Under the pieces are notes generated by a model, which worked only from the letters and a program-made list of their open reading frames with translations, did no database searches and was not told where the DNA came from. Positions 25,826 to 40,101 of a stretch of 64,000 bases of DNA are shown piece after piece. How positions within the stretch are numbered: position 1 is the stretch's first letter; the number at the start of each line of letters is the position of its first letter. This DNA is from Acidiphilium sp. GTDB taxonomy: Bacteria; Pseudomonadota; Alphaproteobacteria; Acetobacterales; Acetobacteraceae. A program made the position numbers and the translations under genes. Where the stretch lies: assembly GCA_028688905.1 (NCBI GenBank), contig JAQTXH010000004.1, positions 197,636 to 261,635 on the forward strand, in the 5' to 3' direction.

Positions 25826-27977
25826 CGCAACGCTCGATAATCTTGCCAACGGGCGTCATGCCGATCCGTTCTCATGCCTTGGTCCCCATTTTTCAGGCAC
25901 CGGAACCATCGTCACGACATTCCAGCCTGGGGCGCGCTGTGTCGATCTGGTGCCCTCGTCGGAGGCCGGATCGGTCGCAATGGCACGCATCCATCCGGCG
26001 GGAATATTCAGCGGTGAGTTGCCTTCAGGCACCGCCTATCATTTTCGGGTGGACTGGGGCGATGCGGTGCAAAACATTCAAGACCCGTACCGCTTTCCGC
26101 CGATCCTCACCGATTTCGATATTCATTTGTTAGCACAGGGTCGCCAGCTTCGCCTGGCCGAATGCCTTGGTGCCATGCCCGTGACGCTCGAAGGTATTCG
26201 CGGCGTCCGGTTTGCGGTTTGGGCGCCCAATGCGCAGCGTGTATCGGTCGTCGGACCCTTCAACACCTGGGACGGCCGCCGCCACCCGATGCGGTTGCGC
26301 TATGAGGTCGGCGTGTGGGAATTGTTCATCCCGGAAATTTTCGTTGGCAGTCTCTATAAGTTTGAAATCCTTTCAGCCGATGGTGCTGTTCTGTTGAAAG
26401 CAGATCCGCTGGCCCGCCAGGTGCAGGGTCCGCCGGAAACAGCCTCCATCGTCGCTGACGGCGCGGTATTTGCCTGGAACGATGACGCCTGGATGCAAAC
26501 GCGCGATGGGCGGAGCGACACAGCGCTTGCGGTCTATGAAGTCCACGCGGCGTCATGGCGACGTCACCCCGATGGCCGGCCGTTACTATGGGGCGAACTG
26601 GCTGACGAACTGATCCCCTACGTTGCGGGGCTAGGCTTCACCCATATCGAATTCATGCCCATTATGGCACATCCGTTCGGGGGGTCATGGGGCTACCAGC
26701 CGCTCTCTCAATTTGCACCGATGCCGGCGCTCGGCACCCCTGCTGAATTCGCCAATTTCATCGATCGCTGCCATCAAGCCGGTGTCGGGGTGATTCTCGA
26801 CTGGGTACCAGCCCACTTCCCGACCGATGCGTTCGGCCTGATCCGGTTCGATGGTACCGCCCTTTACGAACATGCCGACCCCCGCGAAGGGTTTCACCAG
26901 GACTGGAACACCCTGATCTATAACTTAGGGCGCGTCGAGGTTCGCAATTTCTTGGTGGCCAGCGCGTTGTTCTGGCTTGACCGCTTTCACGTCGATGGCA
27001 TCAGGGTCGATGCCGTTGCCTCGATGTTGTATCGTGACTATTCGCGCCAGCCGGGCGAATGGATTCCCAACCGCTACGGTGGCCGCGAAAACCTCGAAGC
27101 GATCAGTTTTTTGCAGGAACTCGCAACCGATATCGAACAATACGCTCCCGGCGCCATGCTGATCGCCGAAGAATCGACCGCGTGGCCCGGCGTCACCCAG
27201 CCGGTTGCCAACAACGGCCTTGGCTTCACGCATAAATGGAATATGGGGTGGATGCACGATACGCTGCGGTATATCGAGCGTGACCCGATCATCCGGCGCT
27301 ATCATCACGACGACATGACATTCGGGTTGATCTATGCGTTCTCGGAACGCTTTGTACTGCCGATCTCGCACGATGAAGTCGTCTATGGCAAACATTCACT
27401 GCTCGAAAAAATGCCGGGCGACTCCTGGCAAAAATTCGCCAATCTACGGGCCTATCTGACGTTCATGTGGACCCAGCCGGGCAAGAAACTGCTGTTTATG
27501 GGCCAGGAGTTCGGTCAATCCAGCGAATGGAATCACGACGTCGGACTGGAATGGCACGATGCGGACATGCCCCTTCACAGCGGCGTGCGGCGTCTGGTGG
27601 TCGACCTCAACCGCTTTTACCGAACGGAGCCGGCCCTGAGCCGCACCGACTTCAAACCTGATGGATTTCGCTGGATCATCGGCGACGACCGTGATCAAAG
27701 CATATTCGCCTGGGTCCGTCAGACCCATGATGATGCCGAAACCATCGTTGTGGTGTCCAACTTTACTCCGGTTCCCCGTCTTGCCTATCGCGTTGGCGTG
27801 CCATCACCCGGTCGTTGGCTCGAACGCCTTAACAGCGACGCCGCAGTCTATGGCGGATCGGATATGGGAAATCTCGGCGGTGCCACGACCGAAGCCAGCC
27901 CGGCCCATGGCATGGCGCAATCGCTGGTCCTCACTTTGCCGCCGCTCGGCGTGCTGATCCTGCGCAAGGACCGCTGA
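25806..27977 (+). CDS. glgB: 1,4-alpha-glucan branching enzyme
   Basis: Introduces alpha-1,6 branches into the glucan made by GlgE. The protein has 723 residues, usual for GH13_9 with both an N1 and a CBM48 domain: CBM48 with [24 protein letters not shown] at about 135-160, then the catalytic barrel. Catalytic groups are the nucleophile Asp near 402 in [12 protein letters not shown], acid/base Glu near 455 in MLIAEEST and His-Asp in [12 protein letters not shown]. The 5' end lies inside treS (20-base overlap). An AGGAG precedes three closely spaced ATGs (25806, 25809, 25818), and the second is best spaced, so the exact start is uncertain by up to four codons. Its stop overlaps glgX as TGATG. 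Confidence 0.96.
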   Translation: MMPTMDDATLDNLANGRHADPFSCLGPHFSGTGTIVTTFQPGARCVDLVPSSEAGSVAMARIHPAGIFSGELPSGTAYHFRVDWGDAVQNIQDPYRFPPILTDFDIHLLAQGRQLRLAECLGAMPVTLEGIRGVRFAVWAPNAQRVSVVGPFNTWDGRRHPMRLRYEVGVWELFIPEIFVGSLYKFEILSADGAVLLKADPLARQVQGPPETASIVADGAVFAWNDDAWMQTRDGRSDTALAVYEVHAASWRRHPDGRPLLWGELADELIPYVAGLGFTHIEFMPIMAHPFGGSWGYQPLSQFAPMPALGTPAEFANFIDRCHQAGVGVILDWVPAHFPTDAFGLIRFDGTALYEHADPREGFHQDWNTLIYNLGRVEVRNFLVASALFWLDRFHVDGIRVDAVASMLYRDYSRQPGEWIPNRYGGRENLEAISFLQELATDIEQYAPGAMLIAEESTAWPGVTQPVANNGLGFTHKWNMGWMHDTLRYIERDPIIRRYHHDDMTFGLIYAFSERFVLPISHDEVVYGKHSLLEKMPGDSWQKFANLRAYLTFMWTQPGKKLLFMGQEFGQSSEWNHDVGLEWHDADMPLHSGVRRLVVDLNRFYRTEPALSRTDFKPDGFRWIIGDDRDQSIFAWVRQTHDDAETIVVVSNFTPVPRLAYRVGVPSPGRWLERLNSDAAVYGGSDMGNLGGATTEASPAHGMAQSLVLTLPPLGVLILRKDR

Positions 27978-30088
27978 TGCCGATCATACCGGCAAAACTA
28001 TCGGCCGGCGCACCCGATCCGCTGGGGTCCCGGTGGGATGGATTCGGCGTCAACTTCGCGGTGTTTTCGGCGCATGCCGACAGGATCGAGCTTTGCATTT
28101 TCGATCGTGGCGGCCGGCGTGAAATCGCGCGCTACGATCTACCCGAATGCACCGACGAGGTCTTTCACGGCTATCTGCCGGATGGGTTGCCAGGACTGAT
28201 CTATGGCTACCGCGCCCACGGGCCATACCAACCCGAGCGTGGCCATCGGTTCAACCCTAACAAGCTGCTGCTTGATCCTTACGCCGAAACCATATTTGGC
28301 GATATCCACTGGTCCGACACGCTCTTCGGCTATCGCGTCGGGGCGGCCAGGGCCGATCTTTCATTTGACCGCCGTGACAGTGCATTAGCCATGCCAAAAG
28401 CAATCGTCGCTGACAACTGCGTGGCGTGGGGCGACCATCGCCGGCCCAACCGGGGCTGGAGCGAAACCGTCATCTATGAGGCGCACCTGCGTGGCTTCAC
28501 GCGCAGCCGGATGGACATTCCACCAGAGCGCCAAGGTACCTTTGCCGCCTTGCAGGACCCGCGGGTGATCGATCATCTGGTGTCGCTCGGAATCACTGCC
28601 ATCGAACTTCTCCCGGTGCATGCCTATTTGCAGGACCGCTTTCTGGTGGAACGCCACCTGACCAACTACTGGGGTTATTCCTCGCTGTCCTTCTTTGCCC
28701 CCCAGCGTGCCTATCTCGCCAACCCCGAGCAGGCGGGCCACGAAATCCGCGCGACGGTCCGGCGGCTGCACGAGGCGGGGATCGAAATTATTCTCGATGT
28801 CGTCTACAACCATACGTGCGAGGGCAACGAGATGGGGCCGACGCTGAGCTGGCGCGGCCTCGACAATGCCAGCTACTATCGGTTGATGCCGGGCCACGAA
28901 CGGCAATTCATCAACGACACCGGTTGCGGCAACACCTTGAACATCTGCCATCCACGCGTTTTGCAGATGGTGATGGATAGTCTGCGGCATTGGGCACAGG
29001 CCTATCAAGTCGACGGATTCAGGTTTGATCTCGGCACCATTCTCGGGCGCGAAATTTCCGGGTTCGATCCCGGTTCCGGCTTTTTCGATGCCATTCGCCA
29101 GGACCCGGTACTTTCCAAGCTCAAGCTCATTTCCGAACCCTGGGATCTTGGGCCAGGCGGCTACCAACTTGGCAATCATCCTCCCGGCTTCTCGGAATGG
29201 AACGCCGCGTTTCGCGACGGGGTGCGCCGTTTTTGGCGGGGCGATCATGGCAAGCGGCCGCAGATTGCGCGAAGACTGATGGGATCACCCGAATTATTCG
29301 ACCGCCGCCGCCGCCGCCCCTTCGCCTCGATCAACTTCCTCACCGCGCACGATGGCTTCACGCTCCACGATCTGGTTAGCTATGTGCATCGGCACAACAT
29401 TGAAAATGGCGAAGACAACCGCGATGGCCACGGCGACAATCTGTCATCGAATTGGGGTGTCGAGGGGGAAACCGACGACCCTATCATCAACGCAACCCGC
29501 GATCGGGTGAAGCGCGCCATGCTCACAACGTTGTTCGTCTCGTTTGGCGTTCCCATGCTTCTGGCAGGCGACGAATTGAACAGAACCCAGCGTGGTAACA
29601 ATAACGCCTATTGCCAGGACAATGAAATATCGTGGGTTGACTGGTCGAGCATCGACGATCACTCGGCGCAATCGCTTATCGATTTCATCGGCGCTCTTGC
29701 GAACGTGCGCCGGCGCTACCCAAGCCTGCGTAGTTCAGTGTTTCGTCATGGTATTGAGATGATCGCGCCGGAAATCGCCGATACATCGTGGTTCGACGAG
29801 CAGGCTGGCGACCTTACTAGTGAGGCCTGGGCGGACCCTAACGCCAGGTTACTGACGCTGCGCCGAGCGACCCATGAACAAAGCGCCGCCGATATCACAA
29901 TCGTCATGCTGAATGCGTCCGACCAGGACCGAAACTTCACTCTTCCGCCCCCTGCCTTCGCATGGATACTTGAAATCGATAGCGCCAATCCGGCCCATGT
30001 GCGAACTCCCTACCCCGATCCCGCTATCATGGTGGCATCCCGTTCCGTCGTCGTGTTCGGTGCCCTGATCGAAGAGGTACCCGAATGA
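27977..30088 (+). CDS. glgX: Glycogen debranching protein GlgX (isoamylase type)
   Basis: Hydrolyses alpha-1,6 bonds of short side chains in partly degraded glycogen. The 703-residue protein has an N-terminal CBM48 (GSRWDGFGVNFAVFSAHADRIELCIFD) and a GH13_11 barrel. Its nucleophile Asp is near 352 in VDGFRFDLGTILGRE, the acid/base Glu near 387 in LISEPWDLGPGGYQLG, and the His-Asp in NFLTAHDGFTLHDLVSY. It starts inside the glgB stop codon and ends overlapping treZ. The linear chains it frees are substrates for MalQ and TreY encoded just downstream. It overlaps in role with the amylo-1,6-glucosidase-type gene at 8.7 kb. Confidence 0.95.
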   Translation: MPIIPAKLSAGAPDPLGSRWDGFGVNFAVFSAHADRIELCIFDRGGRREIARYDLPECTDEVFHGYLPDGLPGLIYGYRAHGPYQPERGHRFNPNKLLLDPYAETIFGDIHWSDTLFGYRVGAARADLSFDRRDSALAMPKAIVADNCVAWGDHRRPNRGWSETVIYEAHLRGFTRSRMDIPPERQGTFAALQDPRVIDHLVSLGITAIELLPVHAYLQDRFLVERHLTNYWGYSSLSFFAPQRAYLANPEQAGHEIRATVRRLHEAGIEIILDVVYNHTCEGNEMGPTLSWRGLDNASYYRLMPGHERQFINDTGCGNTLNICHPRVLQMVMDSLRHWAQAYQVDGFRFDLGTILGREISGFDPGSGFFDAIRQDPVLSKLKLISEPWDLGPGGYQLGNHPPGFSEWNAAFRDGVRRFWRGDHGKRPQIARRLMGSPELFDRRRRRPFASINFLTAHDGFTLHDLVSYVHRHNIENGEDNRDGHGDNLSSNWGVEGETDDPIINATRDRVKRAMLTTLFVSFGVPMLLAGDELNRTQRGNNNAYCQDNEISWVDWSSIDDHSAQSLIDFIGALANVRRRYPSLRSSVFRHGIEMIAPEIADTSWFDEQAGDLTSEAWADPNARLLTLRRATHEQSAADITIVMLNASDQDRNFTLPPPAFAWILEIDSANPAHVRTPYPDPAIMVASRSVVVFGALIEEVPE

Positions 30089-31860
30089 CGCAAGCGAACC
30101 AAAGCCATCCAAACTGGGGCGTGAGTATGCTAACGCCCGATCGTGCCTGCTTCACGATATGGGCACCCGGTTGCAGCACCATGGCGCTCGAAATCGAGGG
30201 GAATCCCCTGCTCCCGATGCGCGCCGCCCCCGATGGATATTTCATGATCGAGGCGGCCTGCACCGCCGGTGCCTGCTACCGCTTTGTGACCGACACGGGG
30301 CAAGCGGTGGCGGATCCCGCATCCCGCCTGCAAGCGGGCGACGTCCACGATGCGAGCGTCGTCGTCGATGCCGTTCCCTACGAATGGCAAAACCCCGACT
30401 GGCGTGGCCGGCCATGGCACGAAGCGGTCATTTACGAACTTCATCCGGGTGCCTGCGGCGGCTATGCCGGAATTGAAACCATGCTGCCCCGGCTTGCAAA
30501 ACTTGGCATTACCGCAGTCGAACTGATGCCCATCGCGGATTTCCCTGGACGGCATAATTGGGGCTACGACGGTGTGCTGCCCTATGCGCCCGACACCGCA
30601 TATGGCACGCCCGACCAACTGCGACACATGATCGATACTGCCCATGGACTTGATCTCATGGTATTTCTCGACGTGGTCTATAATCACTTTGGACCCGACG
30701 GAAATTATCTCCACGCCTACGCGCCGCAATTTTTTCGCGATGACATCAAGACCCCATGGGGCAGCGCGATCGACTACCGGCGTGATCCGGTTAGGCGCTA
30801 TTTCATTGACAATGCAATATATTGGCTAAAAACTTTCCAATTTGATGGCCTGCGCTTCGACGCGGTTCACGCCATTCATGACAACGGCTTTCTTGCAACG
30901 ATGGCAACCGAGATACGCAATGTGATGCCACCGCAACGCCACGTTCATCTGGTCCTGGAAAACGACGATAATAACGCGACGCTGTTGACCGTGGGTGCAT
31001 CCGGACCACTTTACGATGCGCAATGGGCCGATGACACCCACCATTGTTTGCATGTTCTGCTGACCGGCGAACAAAGCGGGTATTATGAAGACTACCCCGA
31101 CGCTGCCGAACAACTTGCGCGCTGCCTGTCGTCGGGCTTCGCCTATCAAGGTGAAGCTTCGCCCCATCGCGACGGTGAGCGCCGGGGTACGCCGAGCGGG
31201 CATCTACCGCCGACCGCCTTCGTTGCCTTCCTGCAAAATCATGACCAGATTGGCAACCGCGCGCTTGGTGAACGCCTGACGACAATGGCCGATCCCCACG
31301 CCTTGCGCGCGGCCATTCTACTGCTGTTACTGTCGCCCCAGATTCCCCTGATCTTTATGGGTGAAGAATTTGGCGAGACGCGGCCATTTCTTTACTTCAC
31401 CGATCACCAATCCGCAGACCTCGCGGAAGCCGTGCGTCAGGGACGCCGGCGGGAATTTGCGAAATTCGCGGCATTTTCTTCTAAAGAGGTGCCACAGAAC
31501 ATTCCGGACCCTAACGATCCTGCCACGTTTACGGCGTCGGTCCCCACGTTTGCCAGCAATCCCCATGCGTCCAGTTGGTTTGAATTCTATGCCGCGCTGC
31601 TTGAAATCCGGCACAAAATCATCATGCCGCGAAGTGTCGGCGCTCGTTCGGGGGGGGCCTCTGCGCTGGGCCGGACCGGGGTGCGCGCGGTGTGGCACAT
31701 GGGCGATGGCATGCGACTAATAATCGCGGCTAATTTCGGCAGTGAGTCCCTTATCTGCGATCTCGGTAACGGTACCGTTCTGGCATCATCGCGGAACTCA
31801 GCCGCAAAAACATCCGAGATTGCCGCGCGCACGGCGATTGCCTGGCTTGAACGCCCATGA
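30085..31860 (+). CDS. treZ: Malto-oligosyltrehalose trehalohydrolase
   Basis: Releases free trehalose from malto-oligosyltrehalose made by TreY. The 591-residue GH13_10 enzyme has an N-terminal CBM48-like domain (CFTIWAPGCSTMALEIEG), then a barrel with HNWGYDGVLPYAPDTAYG (family hallmark), nucleophile Asp near 259 in FDGLRFDAVHAIHD, acid/base Glu near 292 in HLVLENDDNNA and His-Asp in FLQNHDQIGNR. The C-terminal domain is slightly degenerate but complete. The ATG overlaps the glgX stop and its own stop overlaps malQ (ATGA in each case). Confidence 0.95.
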   Translation: MTQANQSHPNWGVSMLTPDRACFTIWAPGCSTMALEIEGNPLLPMRAAPDGYFMIEAACTAGACYRFVTDTGQAVADPASRLQAGDVHDASVVVDAVPYEWQNPDWRGRPWHEAVIYELHPGACGGYAGIETMLPRLAKLGITAVELMPIADFPGRHNWGYDGVLPYAPDTAYGTPDQLRHMIDTAHGLDLMVFLDVVYNHFGPDGNYLHAYAPQFFRDDIKTPWGSAIDYRRDPVRRYFIDNAIYWLKTFQFDGLRFDAVHAIHDNGFLATMATEIRNVMPPQRHVHLVLENDDNNATLLTVGASGPLYDAQWADDTHHCLHVLLTGEQSGYYEDYPDAAEQLARCLSSGFAYQGEASPHRDGERRGTPSGHLPPTAFVAFLQNHDQIGNRALGERLTTMADPHALRAAILLLLLSPQIPLIFMGEEFGETRPFLYFTDHQSADLAEAVRQGRRREFAKFAAFSSKEVPQNIPDPNDPATFTASVPTFASNPHASSWFEFYAALLEIRHKIIMPRSVGARSGGASALGRTGVRAVWHMGDGMRLIIAANFGSESLICDLGNGTVLASSRNSAAKTSEIAARTAIAWLERP

Positions 31861-33848
31861 ATGATGCGACACTCTATCATCTTGCCGAATGCGCCGGATT
31901 ATCACGAACGTGGCACGACGTGTTCGGCACCGGGCACGATGTCACACCGGATACCCTGCGTGCCCTTCTTACCGCCCTTGGTTTGCCTGCCGCATCCGAA
32001 TCGGCGTGCCATGATGCGGTTGCGGTGCTTGAGGCCGAGACGCGCCGGCTGCCAAAACTACTGACCACATCGGTCGATGCCGATATCGTCCTGGAGTACG
32101 CTGGCGGTGTCGTCCGTGTCGTTCTCGATGACGGAACTGCTTACGAATCCAACCCGCATGACATTGGCGATGGTAAGGTCAGGATCGAGCGAATCGCACG
32201 GCCGGGCTACCATCAAATATACCTCGGCGAGCGCGCGATCGACGTCGCGGTCGCGCCGTCGCGGGCTTTTACGGTGCAGGACGCGTTGCACTGCCGTGGG
32301 CGATCCGGCAAAGTCTGGGGTCTCGCGGCTCAGGTCTACGGGCTGGTGCGCAAAAATGACGGTGGTATCGGCGATTTTGCGGCTTTGGCCAGCTTCGTCC
32401 GCAGTGCCGGCGGGCATGGCGCGGATGCGGTGGCGATCAGTCCGATCCACGCGCTCTATGCCAGCGAACCCGGGCACTATGGACCCTATGGCCCTTCGAG
32501 CCGCATCGCCCTCAACCCGGTCTATGCCGGCGTCGATTGTGCGGAGCCGCCATTAACGGCCGACGGATTGATCGACTGGCGGGTGTCCGCACCGTTGCGA
32601 TATGCGGCGCTGCGTGCCGCGTTTGCGCACGATCGGAACAACCCGGATTTCGCGACATTCCAGACGACCGCCCCCCGAGCCATCCGGCTTCACGCCTGGT
32701 TCGAGGCGATCGTCACCCATCAACTGGCCATAGGGGCCGGCAGGGACTGGCGATCGTGGCCCGCGGTGCTTCGTGACCCCACCACCCTCGAAGTCACCAG
32801 TCTGGTGGCCGAATGTCACGAAGACGTTGCGTTTCACCTTTATGCGCAATGGCGGGCCTCAACCAGCCTGAAAGCGGCGCAACGCGCGGCGATCGATGCT
32901 GACATGGCAATCGGCCTGATTGCCGATCTGGCGGTCGGAGCCGATCCTGCCGGGAGCGATGCATGGAGCCGCCCGTCCGAGGTGCTGCGGGGGGCATCGG
33001 TAGGTGCTCCACCGGACGAATTTAATCGCCGGGGCCAGAACTGGGGACTGACCGCATTTTCACCCCGTGGATTGCGCCAAAGCGGCTTCTCCGCGCTACG
33101 CGACATGTTGGCAGCGGCGCTTGAGCCGGCCGGTGGCGTCAGAATCGATCACGCCATGGGCCTGTCGCGACTGTGGATCATTCCCGATGGCGGCGAGGCC
33201 AAGGACGGCTGCTATTTGCGCTATCCGTTCGACGATATGCGGCGGATCGTCATGTTAGAATCGTTTCGTCATCAGGGAATCGTCGTCGCGGAAGATCTCG
33301 GAACCGTGCCGCACGGTTTCCGGGACTCACTGGCTGCAAGCGGACTCGCGGGCATGAGCATCCTGTGGTTCGAGCGTGACGGTGATCGGTTCATCCCGCC
33401 ATCGGCCTGGCGCGCCGACACCGCGGCACTAACAACGACGCACGACTTGCCGACGATTGCCGGTTGGTGGCGCGGCACCGATATCGGATGGCGCGATCGG
33501 CTCGGCCTCGCGGGGGAGGATGCCGGCAAGCGCGCCCATGACCGTGAATGCCTATGGTCAGCCTGTCTGGAGTCCGGGGCAGGGCAGGGGGCGATGCCCG
33601 CGCCCGAGGCTGGCGATGCCATTGCGGATACTCTCGCGGTCCACATTGCCACGGCCGCATCGGATCTGGTCATCCTGCCAATCGAGGATGCGTTGGCACT
33701 GGACGAGCAGCCTAACATTCCAGGTACCATCGATGAACATCCAAACTGGCGCCGCCGCCTTCCGTCTGAGGCAGCGTCCATCCTCGACCAAAGCAAGGTG
33801 GCCATGCGTCTCGCCGCCCTCGACCGAAGGCGCAAACAAATATGCTGA
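31857..33848 (+). CDS. malQ: 4-alpha-glucanotransferase (amylomaltase)
   Basis: Disproportionates malto-oligosaccharides by moving glucan segments between chains (GH77). The 663-residue protein has an N-terminal extension of about 140 residues with a beta-sandwich look, then the GH77 barrel: YGLVRKNDGGIGDFAALASF, YGPYGPSSRIALNPVY (the 250s-loop region), nucleophile Asp near 431 in VRIDHAMGLSRLWIIP, acid/base Glu near 479 in VVAEDLGTVP and HDLPTIAGWW. It sits between treZ and treY, a frequent order in proteobacteria. It can lengthen short chains so that TreY or GlgE can use them. It overlaps treZ by four bases and treY by seven. Confidence 0.95.
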   Translation: MNDATLYHLAECAGLSRTWHDVFGTGHDVTPDTLRALLTALGLPAASESACHDAVAVLEAETRRLPKLLTTSVDADIVLEYAGGVVRVVLDDGTAYESNPHDIGDGKVRIERIARPGYHQIYLGERAIDVAVAPSRAFTVQDALHCRGRSGKVWGLAAQVYGLVRKNDGGIGDFAALASFVRSAGGHGADAVAISPIHALYASEPGHYGPYGPSSRIALNPVYAGVDCAEPPLTADGLIDWRVSAPLRYAALRAAFAHDRNNPDFATFQTTAPRAIRLHAWFEAIVTHQLAIGAGRDWRSWPAVLRDPTTLEVTSLVAECHEDVAFHLYAQWRASTSLKAAQRAAIDADMAIGLIADLAVGADPAGSDAWSRPSEVLRGASVGAPPDEFNRRGQNWGLTAFSPRGLRQSGFSALRDMLAAALEPAGGVRIDHAMGLSRLWIIPDGGEAKDGCYLRYPFDDMRRIVMLESFRHQGIVVAEDLGTVPHGFRDSLAASGLAGMSILWFERDGDRFIPPSAWRADTAALTTTHDLPTIAGWWRGTDIGWRDRLGLAGEDAGKRAHDRECLWSACLESGAGQGAMPAPEAGDAIADTLAVHIATAASDLVILPIEDALALDEQPNIPGTIDEHPNWRRRLPSEAASILDQSKVAMRLAALDRRRKQIC

Positions 33849-36628
33849 GCACCATTCCGCGCGCCACCATCCGGCTGCAATTTCATCAGGGTTTTACCCT
33901 TGATGACGGGGCCGCCGTCATTCCCTACGCGGCCTCCCTGGGCATGAGCCATCTCTACGCATCGCCCATTCTCAAGGCCCGGCCTGGTTCGACGCATGGT
34001 TATGACATCGTGGACCATAATGCGATCAACCCTGAACTCGGCGGCGAGTCCGCCTTGCAGCGCCTGTCCGCTACACTACGGGCACATAACATGGGTCTGA
34101 TCCTCGACATCGTTCCCAATCACATGGGCGTTGGCGGCGGTGACAACACGTGGTGGATGGATGTGCTCGAATGGGGCCGCGCCAGCCGCTATGCGGATGC
34201 GTTCGACATCGACTGGTCCCCGCCCGATCCTGCCTTGCACGGCAAGATCATGGCCCCCTTCCTGGGTGAATTCTACGGTGCGGCCCTGCAATCCGGCGAT
34301 CTTCGCCTAGCCTGCGACGCACCGGCCGGGCGGGTTTCGGTTGTCTATCATGAGCACGTCTTTCCGCTGTCGCCAGCAGGCATGGCCATGGTGCTCAAGG
34401 CCGCACCCCGCCGGTTTGCCGATGCCATCGCCCATTTCACCGCCGCCGCCGACCTTGCGGATCGCCAGGAGATCGCCCGCCCCCTCGCCGAAACCGCGCG
34501 CCACAGGTTTGCCGGCTTGTTAGAAACACCAGACGGTCAGGCAGGGTTGGCGACGGCACTCGCCCGCTATGAGCCGAATTCAACCGAAGGCGAACACCGC
34601 CTGCACGACCTGTTGGAAACCCAGAGCTATCGACTGACGTACTGGCGTGCCGCCGCCGATGAAATCAACTGGCGGCGGTTTTTCGATATCAATACACTGG
34701 CAGGCATTCGGGTCGAAATCCCATGGGTATTCTCGGAAAGTCACAAACTTATCCTTGATCTCTATGCACGTGGGATTATCGACGGGGTGCGGATCGACCA
34801 TGTCGACGGGCTGGCTGATCCACGCGCCTACTGCCGCAAGCTGCGTCGCACCCTGACCGCGGCAGGCCGTGCCCGGCCGCCCGGGGCAGCGTCAGGTCCG
34901 CCCTACATCATCGTCGAAAAAATCCTTGCCCCGCATGAACGCTTGCGCGCCGACTGGCTGACGGACGGCACCACCGGCTACGATTTCATGAACGAGGGTG
35001 CCGCGGTTCTGCATGATCCTGAAGGGGCCAAACCACTTGCCGATCTCTGGCACGATCTGACCGGGCGCAGCGGTGACTTCGACCTTGAAGAGCGCGATGC
35101 GCGGCGGCAGGTGCTGCGCGACAATCTGACGAGCGAATGGAACGCCACGGCGGCGCTGTTGCATCGCCTCGCGGCGGGCGATCTCGCGACCCGTGACATC
35201 ACACTAACCGCCTTGCGCCGCGCCCTCGCGGAACTTCTGATCAATTTCCCGATCTATCGCATCTACGCCGGGGCCGGCGGCAGCACCGATAACGATGCGC
35301 AGACCATGGACTGGGCGCTGGCCCGTGCGCTGCGGAGTTTCCGTGTCGCCGATCGGGGCTTATTGTACCAGATTCGCCACTGGCTGGCCGACCGCCCCCT
35401 GGCGCGCGAGCCGTTGGAGCGTCGCTCTCTGCACCGGCGTGCCATGGTGCGGTTTCAACAACTTTCCGCGCCGGTTGCGGCCAAATCGGTCGAAGACACC
35501 GCATTCTACCGCTATGGTCGCCTGTTGTCGCGCAATGAGGTTGGCAGCACACCCGCCCAATTTTCACTAACGCCGGCGGCGTTCCACGCCGCGCAATCCC
35601 AGCGGGCCGCCAATCTGGCGCACGCGATGCTGGCTACCGCCACCCATGATCACAAACGCGGCGAAGACACCCGGATCCGGCTTGCCGTGCTGTCGGAAAT
35701 CCCCGAGGCTTGGCAGACCGCCCTCGCGCGCTGGATGCGTCTCAACAGCGCGCTGGTACGCGATTTAGACTCGGGTCGCGCCCCAAGCGAGGCCGACGAG
35801 ATCATGCTCTATCAGACTTTGATCGCGGCTTGGCCACTGGGTACATCGGTCCAGACGGCCGACGGGTTCCGTGACCGCGTCTGGGGCTGGTGGGAAAAAT
35901 CGATTCGCGAGGCAAAACTTCGCTCGGAGTGGGCCGCTCCCGACGAAGCCTATGAGGATGCTTGCCGCCAGTTTCTCGATGGAATTTTCGACGTCACCCG
36001 TGCCACGGCGACCTTGGGTGAAATCGTCGCGTTCGCCCAACGCATCGGTCCCGCCGGTGCCCTCAACAGCCTGGGACAGATTGTTCTGAAATACACCGTT
36101 CCCGGTGTGCCCGATCTTTATCAGGGCACCGAATTCTGGGACCAGAGTCTCGTCGATCCGGACAATCGCCGCCCGGTGGATTTTGCCGCGCGTATCACAG
36201 CGCGAACAACATCCGAAACCTGCGAAAACCTCTTGTTGCATTGGCAGGATGGTCGGATCAAGCAGACCGTCATCGCCCAGTTGTTGGCGTTCCGCGCCAA
36301 TAATCGCACCCTGTTCGACCATGGCGATTATACCGCGCTGGAGGGTACCGGCAGCCAGGCATCCCATGTGCTCGCTTTCGCACGAAGTCACGGCGCGGGC
36401 CGCCTCGTCGTCGCCATCTCGCGCCTTGCAACGCCGTTGCTCGGCGAGGCCCCATTGCCGCTCGTTCCCATGGCGGCCTGGGGTGACACGATGCTCCCGT
36501 TGAACGCTACGACGTCCGCCCCATGGCAAAACGTGCTGACCGGGCAGCGGATCGTGCCGGCCGACGGGGGCTTCGGTCTGTCAGATCTGTTCGCGACCAT
36601 GCCGGTCGCTGTGTTGCACCAAGCGTGA
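33842..36628 (+). CDS. treY: Malto-oligosyltrehalose synthase
   Basis: Converts the reducing-end alpha-1,4 bond of a malto-oligosaccharide to the alpha,alpha-1,1 bond of trehalose by internal transglycosylation (GH13_26). The 928-residue protein shows the family start TIRLQFHQGFTLDDGAAVIPY and HLYASPILKARPGSTHGYD. It has LILDIVPNHMGVGGGDN, nucleophile Asp near 319 in GVRIDHVDGLADP, acid/base Glu near 359 in YIIVEKILAPHE and His-Asp in ATHDHKRGEDTR. It is a little longer than typical (about 800-900). It is the last gene of the operon; dnaE follows after 35 bases with no evident terminator between. Confidence 0.95.
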   Translation: MLSTIPRATIRLQFHQGFTLDDGAAVIPYAASLGMSHLYASPILKARPGSTHGYDIVDHNAINPELGGESALQRLSATLRAHNMGLILDIVPNHMGVGGGDNTWWMDVLEWGRASRYADAFDIDWSPPDPALHGKIMAPFLGEFYGAALQSGDLRLACDAPAGRVSVVYHEHVFPLSPAGMAMVLKAAPRRFADAIAHFTAAADLADRQEIARPLAETARHRFAGLLETPDGQAGLATALARYEPNSTEGEHRLHDLLETQSYRLTYWRAAADEINWRRFFDINTLAGIRVEIPWVFSESHKLILDLYARGIIDGVRIDHVDGLADPRAYCRKLRRTLTAAGRARPPGAASGPPYIIVEKILAPHERLRADWLTDGTTGYDFMNEGAAVLHDPEGAKPLADLWHDLTGRSGDFDLEERDARRQVLRDNLTSEWNATAALLHRLAAGDLATRDITLTALRRALAELLINFPIYRIYAGAGGSTDNDAQTMDWALARALRSFRVADRGLLYQIRHWLADRPLAREPLERRSLHRRAMVRFQQLSAPVAAKSVEDTAFYRYGRLLSRNEVGSTPAQFSLTPAAFHAAQSQRAANLAHAMLATATHDHKRGEDTRIRLAVLSEIPEAWQTALARWMRLNSALVRDLDSGRAPSEADEIMLYQTLIAAWPLGTSVQTADGFRDRVWGWWEKSIREAKLRSEWAAPDEAYEDACRQFLDGIFDVTRATATLGEIVAFAQRIGPAGALNSLGQIVLKYTVPGVPDLYQGTEFWDQSLVDPDNRRPVDFAARITARTTSETCENLLLHWQDGRIKQTVIAQLLAFRANNRTLFDHGDYTALEGTGSQASHVLAFARSHGAGRLVVAISRLATPLLGEAPLPLVPMAAWGDTMLPLNATTSAPWQNVLTGQRIVPADGGFGLSDLFATMPVAVLHQA

Positions 36629-36663
36629 TCGCATTTCGGGGGCGGCCCTGCTAATCTATCCCG

Positions 36664-40083
<3,420 letters not shown>

Positions 40084-40101
40084 AACTCAGCACGGTAAGA
40101 C

